Assembly (NCBI GenBank): GCA_026214975.1
Contig: JAOBSW010000894.1
Span: 20,052-84,051 of the forward strand
Length of the DNA: 64,000 bases
Direction: 5' to 3'
Source: Gentiana macrophylla
Lineage: Eukaryota > Streptophyta > Magnoliopsida > Gentianales > Gentianaceae
In this document: positions 35,340-45,039 of the stretch, piece by piece
Layout of the letters: the number at the start of each line of letters is the position of its first letter
How positions within the stretch are numbered: position 1 is the stretch's first letter
Program-made: the position numbers and the translations under genes
The notes under the pieces: generated by a model
Database searches by the model: none
What the model was told of the DNA's origin: nothing
The model's input: only the letters and a program-made list of their open reading frames with translations

Positions 35340-36255
35340 ATCAGTGGTTGGACACACCGGCATGCCATGGCTTCGAATACACATATTGGAGATCATCCAA
35401 GAAAATGGCATTACTGGACCGACATCCATCACCGGGCGAACTTGATCGCCTCCTCGGTGAATCAGACGACCCGATTAATTGGCACGTCCGACAATGAAAA
35501 GGCGTGAAGAACGAACGCCTCATCTTGGTGACCACCTTATAATCGGGCATACAAAAACCCGAGTATTCAAGAAACGTTTCCACTCCTCTCCCGCCGATCG
35601 AGCATATGGACTCGACCTCCATGTTATCCGCCCACTCGTGCGCGGCAGAGACTCAAAGGCCACGGCAAGAGTGCCAAAATAGTTTATCGGATCTTCAAGG
35701 TCCCAAAGGTCGCCGTAATCCTCACCGGATTAGGAGGCCATAAAACTCGTTGATAATGGCCGGAGTAAAGTTCACCGTCACCCACGAACAAAGAACGGTG
35801 GTGGTATCTCAAAGATCATTATCCGCCGCCAGGGCGGAATAGAATTCACGAACCAATGTCAGGTTATACTCCCCAACTGGGGGAGCCACGAATCTCTCCC
35901 AACCATTGACGAGAATTCTAACCCGGTGGCCTGGACCAATACGATCTTGATCCACCCCTCTCATGCATAAGGGGACAAGCATCAAGTAATTATGGAAAAA
36001 ACGTTTAGCCATGGGAGAGGCAGTCAGACGAAAGCATATCGAAAGCCCCTCATCTAAAGCAGGGTTAGATATGACAGACTCGGGATCAGAACTCTCAGAT
36101 GAAGAAGACATAGTGAAATAATAAGAACACACAGAGTTTGAAGATATGATTTCGAAAGGAAGAAAAGATTGCAGAAAAATAGCAAAGAAAGGAGGAGGAG
36201 AGGGCACCCCTTTTATAGATCGAGAAATCAAAAAGGCGGGAAGACAAGGGGTCAC
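35340..36255 (-). pseudogene. Element E antisense gene 1: putative plant transposon-protein domain
   Basis: Minus-strand frame 36255-35809 starts near 36112 (MSSSSESSDPESVISNPALD) and carries ASPMAKRFFHNYLMLVPLCM and VNGWERFVAPPVGEYNLTLV followed by REFYSAL. A further piece near 35790-35745 reads NFTPAIINEFYG in another frame, and homologous sequence may continue to about 35340. The phrases W-x-x-F-x-x-P-P and LVREFY-x-x-L with xINxFYG are typical of the 'putative plant transposon protein' domain (PF20167), often found in plant LTR elements. Function is unknown. It sits between integrase and the 3' LTR, opposite in direction to gag-pol. Confidence 0.6.
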
Positions 36256-36460
36256 GAACGTTTGAATTCAGACGCCATTGCCAACATTAATGGGCCCGAC
36301 GTTTCGAAAAAAGCAACGGTCATTAACGCGCCGATTAGGTCAAAGGTCACAAGACTTCAAGCGACTTCGATTCCGACATCGACTTCGACAAAGAGTAAGA
36401 GTCCAGACAGGAAAAAGAAAAACGAAATCAAAAGGGGGAATTACTAGCAGGCGCAACGCC

Positions 36461-37680
36461 TCAATCCCGCACAGATCCGACCTTTGGGGGTAGGAAACAC
36501 CTCCCATGATGGCACTCGGCATACCAATCCTCATAAACACCCAGGTTGGATGCTTTCACAACGGGCTGAGCGATGATCGGTCCAGGAATACCGGCTACAC
36601 AACAAAAGGGGGCCTTCATATCAATCAAACTTCTCCAGCTGAAAGTCCTTTTCTGAGTCTCACTCTCCTCATCCCAGCCGAGAAATTTGTGAAGCTTCTC
36701 AAGAAGTTCCTGCTCAACATGGTCGAGAATCTTAGACACGACAACACTGTTCTGCCTCTTTTTGGGGCGAACGTCAAACTTAGGAAGGGCCACCGGACTT
36801 CAACTCCACCAACATGGCCTCGTGTTCCGACCTCGGACCTTATTCAAGTCGATAAAACAAAGCGACATTTCTTTGCTCGTCGCCAGAAATTGCTTGAATC
36901 GGCCTTGTTCGTGGTCGCTTTCTTTGAAGGTATAAAACTTCGTAAACACCTTCATCGAGGTACCGTAACCCAAGATACGGCAAAGAACGATGAAAGCTAT
37001 AACCACCCGGACGGCGCCAGGTAAAATCACAGGAAGCGGTCGCCAAGCTCCACATGACCTCGACAAAGAAAGGTCAAATGGCGGCCTGAGACCAACCATA
37101 AAATGATCAAAAACAAAACCGCACCATCTTTCTTCAACCTCACGCCGGCTCGGTTCTCGACGCCTCTGCCGCTAAAACGGAAGTCAAGAGATATATGAAA
37201 TTCGAGAGGAACTGGGGTCCCTAAGGCGAGAACAAATGGCCGCCTAATCTGCTTCGACTGTTTGTCAAGGCGCCGATTTCATTGTCCTCCTTAAGGGCCT
37301 CGACATTGCGAGGTCTAGAGTCTTACCGCTTTCCTTAGGTTCCTCCACATTATCACCGCCTTCCCGATTCAGCTGGGACCTCTCAGACACAACCGCGCCT
37401 TTGGAGCAGAACTCGCAACCCTAGCGGATTTCTTCCCAAACCTCTTTAACTCCCTGGGGGCCACAACCGAAGAGACGAGCTTTCTTTTCGGTAGCTTACG
37501 AGATGCAGACCTCAAACCACCAAGTTGCAAGGGAACCACTTGGGCCAACACCAAATCATCCTCCGTACTCTCACCTTCGTCGCCCTCACCGGAGCTAGTA
37601 CTCACCTCATCGGCATCTTCAGAGGCATAGCCATGAACACCGCCATCATCGCTATTTCCTGATCTGTCGCTATCAGACAT
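36461..37680 (-). pseudogene. Element E antisense gene 2: Transposase_28-like protein
   Basis: Three minus-strand pieces read as one broken gene. The N-terminus (37680-37369) is acidic: MSDSDRSGNSDDGG, then SSGEGDEGESTEDD. The middle (37099-36800) has GLRPPFDLSLSRS, VRVVIAFIVLCRILGYG and VFTKFYTFKESDHEQGR, a pattern like the 'putative gypsy type transposon' domain (PF04195). The C-terminal piece (36793-36461) begins MALPKFDVRPKKRQ. Function is unknown. It lies upstream, in its own direction, of antisense gene 1, so the two could share a transcript. Frameshifts separate the pieces. Confidence 0.6.
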
Positions 37681-37699
37681 CCTACAAAAGAAAAGAACG

Positions 37700-38403
37700 A
37701 GGTGGATAAGTCATCACCCAGGACAGCGGTAACCGGGCCGAGATCATCTGAACCAGTCCGTCTCGACACCCCGTCTTTTCATCTTACAACGAACCCCACC
37801 AATCACAGGGAGCAAACCTTAAGTGAAAACCCATTACGGCAGCAACCGCGCCCAACTCAATTCAAGGATCTGGGCTATACAATGCCCCAGACTGACCAGA
37901 GGATTGTCAAACAGGGAAGGGGGAACGACGAGTGTAAACTCAATTACACCAACCCAAATGAGAATAAAGCCAGGCTTAGAGGGAATGCTATAAATCGAGA
38001 AGGAAACAGACTTACTTGATGATTAGCAGGAGACTGGCGAGGAGGCAGAGTAAATCTTGAAACCCTACGGAAATCGCCTCGTCGGAGAGCGCCCACTCGA
38101 AGCGGCCGATAAAATTGCTAAACGAGAAATCGGAAAATGTTTGGGGTTGGGCAACTCTCCCTTTATATAAGAAGAGAAAAGCAGATCCAACGGTCCATCG
38201 CCCGTAGATCCAGGGATAAGATTACGGGCGGGACTTTCAAATTTCGAAATTTGGGATCGCCATCATTACGCACTTAATACCCGAAAGGTCACGCCAATCG
38301 AGCTCGCGGCGCGGTCACATCAGCCTTTTTCCCAAAACTACGGTAAGTGGGAATCGGGCAAAGCAGAGCCGTAATGAATACGCTTGCCAGGGGCCGACAT
38401 AAT
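37700..38403. other. Element E untranslated segment between antisense gene 2 and the tandem array
   Basis: No convincing gene; a 105-codon plus-strand frame at 37702-38019 has no recognisable motif. It may include the promoter of the antisense genes; the minus-strand bases TTATATAAAG near 38169-38160 could be a TATA box about 480 bp before the antisense start. Confidence 0.4.
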
Positions 38404-39145
38404 GTGAACTCGCCCAAATACGACTTGAATCAAAGCTAGGCTAAAAGCCCAAGATGCCAAATCCTCGGAAGCTTAGGCTGTCCGCCCAATTACTGACCAC
38501 ACAAGCTAGGCTAAAAGCCCAAGATGCCGAATCCAATGAAGTCAAGGCTACTCGCCCAAATACGACTTGAATCAAAGCTAGGCTAAAAGCCCAAGATGCC
38601 AAATCCTCGTGAAGCTTAGCTGTCCGCCCAATTACAGCCGCCCACAAAGCTAGGCTAAAAGCCCAAGATGCGAATCCAATGAAGTCAAGGCTACTCGCCC
38701 AAATACGACTTAATCAAAGCTAGCTAAAAGCCCAAGATGCCAAATCCTCGAAGCTTAGGCCGTCCGCCTAATTACGCTTTTCACAGGCTAAGCTAAAAGC
38801 CCAAGATGCCGAATCCAATGAAGTCAAGGCTACTCGCCCAAATACGACTTGAATCAGGCTAGGCTAAAAGCCCAAGATGCCAAATCCTCGAAGCTTAGTC
38901 GTCCGCCCACTGATACAATTTTACCGCCACAAAGCTAGAAGCTAAAAGCCCAAGATGCCGAATCCAATGAAGTCAAGGCTACTCGCCCAAATACGACTTG
39001 AATCAAAGCTAGGCTAAAAGCCCAAGATGCCAAATCCTCGAAGCTTAGGTCGTCCGCCCAATTACTTTTTTCGCCACAAGGCTAGGCTAAAAGCCCAAGA
39101 TGCGAATCCAATGAAGTCAAGGCTACTCGTCAAAGTACTACCTCG
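38404..39145 (+). repeat. Tandem array of alternating dimers in element E
   Basis: Two ~70-bp units alternate. Both start GCTAGGCTAAAAGCCCAAGA; unit alpha continues with CCAAATCCTCGAAGCTTAG, unit beta with CCGAATCCAATGAAGTCAAG. About five alpha-beta pairs of ~140 bp are seen (alpha near 38435, 38575, 38714, 38858 and 39008). Most differences between copies are single-base losses. Confidence 0.9.
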
Positions 39146-39286
39146 CCGTTGACTAAGCAAAATGATTGAGGTATCGAATCAAAAGAAAATGGAACCATCC
39201 AATAAGTGGCGATCTTCTAAGAGAGTACTCCCCACCCTGTATCAAGAAATGCCAAGGGTGCGGAGTAGGGGGCCATTGATAGGGAT

Positions 39287-39722
39287 ATTCCTAATAATGA
39301 CTCAGGACTGCCGCTCCGATCGCGGGATACCGGTGAGCACATGTCGGACCGGCAGCTTCGCTCAGAGTAAAAGAAGGGACGACAACCTTCGGGACAATCT
39401 ACCTGCGTGTGGTGCCCTCCCTAAGTTTGAGTCGCCCGGCTCGGTTGTGATTGAGCATTCGATATGTATTCGCATCACCGATGTCCTTTATCGTAATTAT
39501 CTAACAATGTATAACATTTCCCTATAAATAGCGCCATATGTGACCCTCCAAAGGGGACGAAAAAATCAATAAAAAGAGAAGGCAAAGCCAAATTCTCCCA
39601 TTCCTTTTCTTGCGTTACACGGTACCACCACCGAGCATCCAAGCTCCCGATCCACACCAAGACAAACCAGATATCCACCGTAATACCACCTGAACAACCC
39701 GAGATAATTTCAAGCGTTATCA
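39287..39722 (+). repeat. Element E 3' LTR
   Basis: Starts TGATAGGGATATTC and ends GCGTTATCA; TATAAATA at 39523-39530. Confidence 0.93.
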
Positions 39723-39724
39723 TT

Positions 39725-39798
<74 letters not shown>

Positions 39799-40553
39799 CA
39801 TGTATTTTGTGATATAATTAATAATAGTACTATATTAATTAAAGAAAATCTCAATTCTCAAATTAGTGAGGGAGTACGCGCCATATTCAAAGTGTATTGG
39901 ATACATTTGGATTGTGCAATTTAATTAATGAGATTACTATATATTAATATTAGATATTAATTGATTTTGAAAAAATAGATTTATGGTAATAAGATAAAGA
40001 TATTCAATATTAGATATGTGCAATATCTTAGATTTATTTAATATAAGATATTAAATTAAATGATATAAATCAATCAAAAGTATTTTTCTTATTTGATTAG
40101 GAATATGTTTTCTTTCTCCTTAATCTACACAAAAGTTTTTCCTATTGGGAATAGGATACCGTGGGGCGCCCAACACCTTATATAAGCAAGGGGTTGGTTA
40201 GCCCTTTTGTACATTATAATTCCAAGAGCTAATTGTTTTTGTGAAAAATAAGAGAGCTTCTTAGAGAGAGATTATTGAGAGAGAAAATGTCGACCTAGCA
40301 GTCGAGTTTTTCTAGTTGCAATCCTTGGTGGGATTCCGACGAGGTGGTCGTGTGGATTACTGGTAGAGGCCGGACACGTGGACGGCTCGCGCACATCTAC
40401 TCCTACCGGACGGTCAAAGCGTCGATCTTTTAGATCAACCAAGGTAATAGTACCATCCCCTCTTTTATATGTTTATTGTTTAAACGAAGTCGATCCTTGA
40501 TTGGGAAATCAATTTTTGAATTTCCGCTGCGCCACTCGATTGATTTCCTAACA
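39723..40553 (+). repeat. Element D 3' LTR, second part, with TATA box and (TA)n tract
   Basis: Continues the D LTR after E. A (TA)n run covers about 39729-39791. A promoter-like segment follows, with CCTTATATAAGCAAGGGGTT (TATATAAG at 40179-40186), and the LTR ends GATTTCCTAACA at 40553. With the first part it makes about 1.97 kb, long for a copia LTR. No matching target duplication was found at the outer ends. Confidence 0.6.
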
Positions 40554-40858
40554 TATCGACGGTCCGGATAAGACGGTCACACCATAAAGTGTTCTGGGCG
40601 CATTGATGTTGGTTTAATCAATAGACCACATACTTTGATTAAGTTCACAACGGACTAACAGTTCAAGTGTATCACTAAAAACTTAATCCTCACATGTGAC
40701 ACACACTAAGTAATATGGCTATATGTGATACATCTTGGGGTTTTCAATAATGTATTACTTATGAGCACGAAGCAGATAATAAGATGATAATAAATCTGTC
40801 ATTTATTTATTATAAAAACAATTAGATAAATTGTTTTTCGGACACTACATCCAACATA
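40554..40858 (-). repeat. Fragment of a second copia LTR, inverted
   Basis: Read on minus from 40858, the sequence starts TGTTGGATGTAGTGTCC, like the start of D's LTR (TGTTGAAATAGTGTCC), and then diverges. It looks like the 5' end of a related LTR in the opposite orientation. Confidence 0.4.
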
Positions 40859-41781
40859 AACCAATCTGGAAACTCCAAGGCCCAAATAGACTCACCTTCT
40901 TTGGCAAGCAAATCATGAAGCTTTACCTACCTTGGATATTCTCTTCAATAGACATGTGAGCCCTTCCCCATCTTGTACTTGATGTCATCAGTATGCTGAG
41001 ACAAACATCCATGCTCTCAGAGATTACTGGCTTTCACAACAACTCTGGAAAACACTTCTACCACGTACTCACTGGAGATCCTTCTTTGCTACACCTACCA
41101 TTGGTGATTGTATAGCTTTTAATATGCAAAATCATGCTAGCATCCAAGACTGGCCCTATATATTTCAAGAAACTTTGTATAACACACGGTGCTGTAGGAA
41201 TCAAGTTCAACATGGATGTGTGAACGAGAGACCCCAATTCATGTTTAAAATTCAAGATTATTAGTAGAGTTCGTAATCATAGGCATGTCCGGGAGACTAA
41301 TGTACGAAGAGACCTCAATTGTGTCCTTTGCTCTTTGTAATTTTCCGGTGGAATTAACCACGTGTTTAATAGAATGGATCGTTTCAAAAAACAAAAAAAA
41401 TCTCCTTCCACGATATATTGTGGAGATAAACTATTTATTTTACTACAACTTTTCATCTTTAGAGTTTTTGGAATTTGCCTACGATGGAAAATTTGTACAT
41501 TGATACCAAAATATTGTTCCTAGACTACAATGACAAAATGATCGAATTTTTCGATAGTAAGGATTGATGAGAATTAACGCATATTTCGATTAGATAGTAA
41601 ATTATTCTGCCCCAATAATTTGGGATATGAACTATTGAAACTAATTTTTGACGAAAAAAGATATAAATTTTACGAACAATTGAAATCAATGCGTGACATA
41701 TAAATGATTTGTATGAACACGAATAATTCATGAAAACTACTAATTATGAAATCATCTGTGACCATCTAGTGAAAACTCTTT
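40859..41781. other. Intergenic stretch with no recognised feature
   Basis: About 920 bases without a plausible gene on either strand. The first ~400 bases may be eroded retrotransposon interior joined to the inverted LTR fragment; the rest is AT-rich. Confidence 0.5.
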
Positions 41782-41791
41782 ATATTGGGCT

Positions 41792-42260
41792 TGGGTGTGT
41801 AAACGATTTGAACCGAATCAAATATTGAGTTATTGAGTCCAGCATGGGTATAAAATAGTCATGCTCGAATTCAGCTCGAGATCGCTTGAGCAGGATAAAA
41901 TGCTCGATGGCTTGAGATAGTCTTAGCATTGCTCAAGTTCGGTTCGACAATGCTCGTGAAAAATTTCATGCACTTTCAAGCTCAAACTCAAGCTCGATCA
42001 ACTCGTTATGTTCGAAAAAATCAACATTTAAAAACCAAAATAACATTTTTTTTTCTTCATATTCTATTTTCTACCAATTTTTTTAATAATTATTCCAAAT
42101 AAAATATCAAAAAGCTCGATAATACTCGTGAACATTCGATTTAAGGTTCAAGATGTTAGAGTTCGGCTCGTTTTCCTTAATAAACTCAGTTCGATAAATT
42201 TCTATATGAACGAGTAATTCACGACCCGAGTACCAAACTGCTTGACTCATTTACACCCCA
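41792..42260. mobile_element. MITE-like DNA transposon with 10-bp target duplication
   Basis: A 469-bp element flanked by a perfect duplication ATATTGGGCT (41782-41791 and 42261-42270). Ends are inverted: TGGGTGTGTAAACGA at the left, and TGGGGTGTAAATGAG as the reverse complement of the right. The interior is rich in GCTCGA and TCGAGC words and codes for nothing. A 9-10-bp duplication is typical of Mutator-like elements. It ends roughly 0.3 kb before the first exon of the DnaJ-type gene. Confidence 0.85.
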
Positions 42261-42270
42261 ATATTGGGCT

Positions 42271-42540
42271 AAACAAACATTCTAAAAACTGGCATAGCCC
42301 AACTAAAAGCCTATCTAAAGGAAACCTAACCATTTATGTTTATAGTAATAATAAAATGCTAAACCCATAAATCACAACAATCTCAAGAGGGTCTAGATTG
42401 TTCTTATTGTTATTCTCCAAATTACCGTGTTTTCTTATTCATTCATTGTTTTCTCTCCAAAATATAATCAAAACACATGAACAGTAAATCTTCAAACACA
42501 CTTTCCTAGGGCAAACCAAATTTCACCAGAATTGAGGGAT
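42271..42540 (+). promoter_or_regulatory. Probable promoter of the J-domain gene
   Basis: AT-rich, TATA-less-looking region between the MITE and the C/T-rich leader. There is no unambiguous TATA box; TATAAT-like words are present near 42465. The transcript start is inferred to lie around 42480-42560 from the onset of the pyrimidine-rich sequence. Confidence 0.45.
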
Positions 42541-42794
42541 CGATTCCCTCCATTTATTTCGCTACGTTTCTTTTTTCCCGCTGTTCTCTGTTCCCTCTCT
42601 CGTAATTTCATCAATTTCAAAAATAATAATTGATTGCAATATTAATTGGGCACTAAAGCCTCCCCACTCGCCTCCCACTCGCCTCCCACTCTTTGTTGAA
42701 GTCTTCATCTCCACCAAAAATCGAAGCGGTGTGTTTTTACTCTTTTGTTTTTTCCTCTGTGCACTTTTGAATTTTGATTCATGTTTCTGTTTCG
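42541..42794 (+). other. Probable 5' UTR exon 1 of the J-domain gene
   Basis: Pyrimidine-rich, with a duplicated CTCGCCTCCCA (42667-42690). It ends at TTTCG before GTGAGT (42795), a good donor site. An alternative donor lies at AGCGGTGTGT near 42727. The start is approximate. Confidence 0.45.
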
Positions 42795-43000
42795 GTGAGT
42801 TAAATGCTTCATCGGGAAGGATTTTATCAATTGTAGTTTTCATCACTCGATTTTGACATATATGTTTGTACATTTCCAGTTTAGGCATCTTTTGGATAAA
42901 ACGTTTTTCAAGAGTTTAGTGTTTCCGTAAAAAAATTGGTTTCATGCAATAACAGGAGGCTTTTAATTTTCGTTTTTAACTTGATTTTATGGGGTTTCAG

Positions 43001-43081
43001 TGGTTGCTGACAGGAGGAGGAATATAGAGCGGTTGTTGAAGAAAGCAACGGCATTTGTGCGTTGGAGATCGTGGAAACTTG
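43001..43081 (+). other. Probable 5' UTR exon 2 of the J-domain gene
   Basis: Preceded by GGGGTTTCAG (acceptor) and followed by GTAATG (donor at 43082). It is purine-rich, unlike the T-rich introns on both sides. A second acceptor at GACAG (43013) is possible. The intron that follows (43082-44945) is about 1.86 kb. Confidence 0.5.
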
Positions 43082-44945
43082 GTAATGACTGCCATTTTTT
43101 ACGATTGATGCAATGTGATTATTTTGAGCATTTTACTTGCTTTGCTTTTTTTTTTTTTTTCCAGAGATTGTGTTACCTGCTATTTTTGTATACTTATAAA
43201 CTAGGTGTTTCGTTTGTAGATTTGATGTTGCATTTCGCACTCTTTGTTTCAACTGATTTCGAATGTATTGGCAATTGAAACCATAACTTTGTTAATCGTG
43301 GTTTTTCTTTTGGATTGGTGATTCCTCTTGGCCAAAATGTGGGATTTTTTTTCTTCTCCTCTTTGTGGGATACTTTTAGGACATGTTTATGTTTTGTGAA
43401 TCATTAAGTTTGATCTACTAGTATTTTGTAAATTTGAGTTTCTTCTTGCTTTTGACCCATGGGTTTGTCTCCCTTGCCTTCTAGCTTGACTTTATACATT
43501 GGCCCTTTCTTCTGCATGTTTTAGATATTATTTGCTTCAAGGGTACTTTTATGGCACCTTATTTGGTAGTTTATTTACTATCAATGAATCTTTTTTTTCC
43601 TTCCATATATGTTTCACTTGAATGTCTTAGTGTTTTGTTGCTTGATTAGGTAGGGAAAATGCTTTGGAAGAAAGAATTTCATATTGTTGCAAGAGTTTTG
43701 AAGATAGGTTAATGACAGCTCTGGCTTGGAATAATAACATGCATTGTTATGTGCTATTTTATTTTACTTGTCGTAATCCTTTTCTTTTTTGCCTGTCTTG
43801 GTGTCCATAGCCTGATGGTTTGTTTATGTGTTGTGGTAAGCTCTCTTATACATAGAATGTGGGTTTAATTTGATGCTAAATTAGCTGATGTTGTATCTGA
43901 CCTGTAGAATATCTGATGGTAAAGAAGTCGATTTTGGTGCATAATTCCTTTTTGGTCAATGGAAATTATAGACTATGAATCTTGATAGGGTACTTATCTT
44001 GCATGTATTGGATCAACAAATGCAATGTTCACGGCTATATTAGAAGAGTATTGATAAAAGGTTTATGACACAGAGTCTTGCTAAATTGTTGTATTGATAA
44101 CAAGGAGACGGGGAATATAAAATTCTTCTGCTGGTGGTTTTTAGAAAGAAATGACTAATTTTGGCCCCATGAAATTTTTTCAAGTGTCAATTGCTTAGCT
44201 CTACTGCTTATCACTGTTAGGTTTTGCTTTCAATTAAATAGTCCTGATTAGAAATCCTTATTATCCATGTCCAGTGTCAAGTAATTTAATAAGTTAATTC
44301 CCATGCCTCTGGACAGCTGATTTCACTGATATTTAAGGATTTGCTGCTTTCTGCAAGGGTCAATTGCTAGAATGACTTTGCTCAGGCTCAATTAGCCTCT
44401 TCCACATGCATGATTGGTTTGTCAGTCACGTTCTTTATATGTTGTTAGCTTGATCTACAAAATTTAATGGTGAAACTTCCCTTGTATCTATTGGGGCACA
44501 CATCAAACTTCTTTTGTTAAGATGGCCTGTCAGTAATATTTTTCTAGTCTGCAAAATTTATATGCACAATTTTTCTGATGTGTTGACCAAGTTATCATAC
44601 TCGGGCATTAATTCTACTAGGCTGAGTTTGGTTGTGCGGATTCATTTTACCATAATGCTTAAATATAATGAATTCTTTGTTGAGGGTACGAGTTTGTTGA
44701 CATGAAACTTAGGTATTTGTTTGATCTCCTGTTATTTCGTGGGGGTTATAATATAATTGCTTCATGAGAAACTCAAAAAACTTTGGTTTCTTTTTGCTTG
44801 GACTATATTAGTTGGTACTTGTCAAATTGGGGATTGATTCTCACGAGGCTCTCTTCTGCTCTATAGATGCTGAGCATGACATTAGCAAATCATGGATTGG
44901 AATTTAAAGTGATTAATGATTTGACTCCCCCCTTTGTCTTTGTAG

Positions 44946-45039
44946 TATGCTGGGCATGAAGTTGGAGCCCGGTTCTCAGTCTCGTGAATTTTACAAGGAA
45001 AACCGGAATACTTGACGACGCTTAAACTTGTTTTTTGTC
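44946..45039 (+). other. 5' leader of the J-domain gene, containing a 22-codon uORF
   Basis: Begins after the acceptor TTTGTAG. An upstream ORF at 44947-45015 starts MLGMKLEPGS and ends KENRNT before TGA, 24 bases ahead of the main start codon. uORFs of this kind often lower translation of the main frame; the effect here is inferred. Confidence 0.6.

Larger units (their letters stand above)
28016..39722 (+). mobile_element. Element E: Tat-type Ty3/gypsy retrotransposon with antisense genes
   Basis: 11.7 kb element: LTRs of about 450 and 436 bp, primer site, leader, gag, protease, reverse transcriptase, RNase H, a second RNase H, integrase, two minus-strand genes and a tandem array before the 3' LTR. 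The flanks TTTCG (28011-28015) and TTTTG (39723-39727) are a target duplication with one mismatch. Integrase after reverse transcriptase gives the gypsy order; the extra RNase H and the antisense ORFs are characters of the plant Tat group. All coding parts are broken by small indels. It interrupts the 3' LTR of element D. Confidence 0.92.

Noticed and set aside
36169..37024. Plus-strand ORFs at 36169-36447 and 36506-37024
   Set aside because: They lie opposite the antisense genes of element E, which have better domain resemblance on minus.
38404..39145. CRISPR array
   Set aside because: The repeats are ~70-bp alternating units with no unique spacers, in a plant genome; this is a tandem array of an LTR element.
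42562..42888. 108-codon minus-strand ORF at the start of the J-domain gene
   Set aside because: It overlaps the pyrimidine-rich leader, giving Lys/Glu-rich translation on the opposite strand; no homology seen.
45028..45039. Start of the J-domain CDS at 45028
   Set aside because: That codon is TTG. The first ATG in frame is 45040 and begins the conserved N-terminus.
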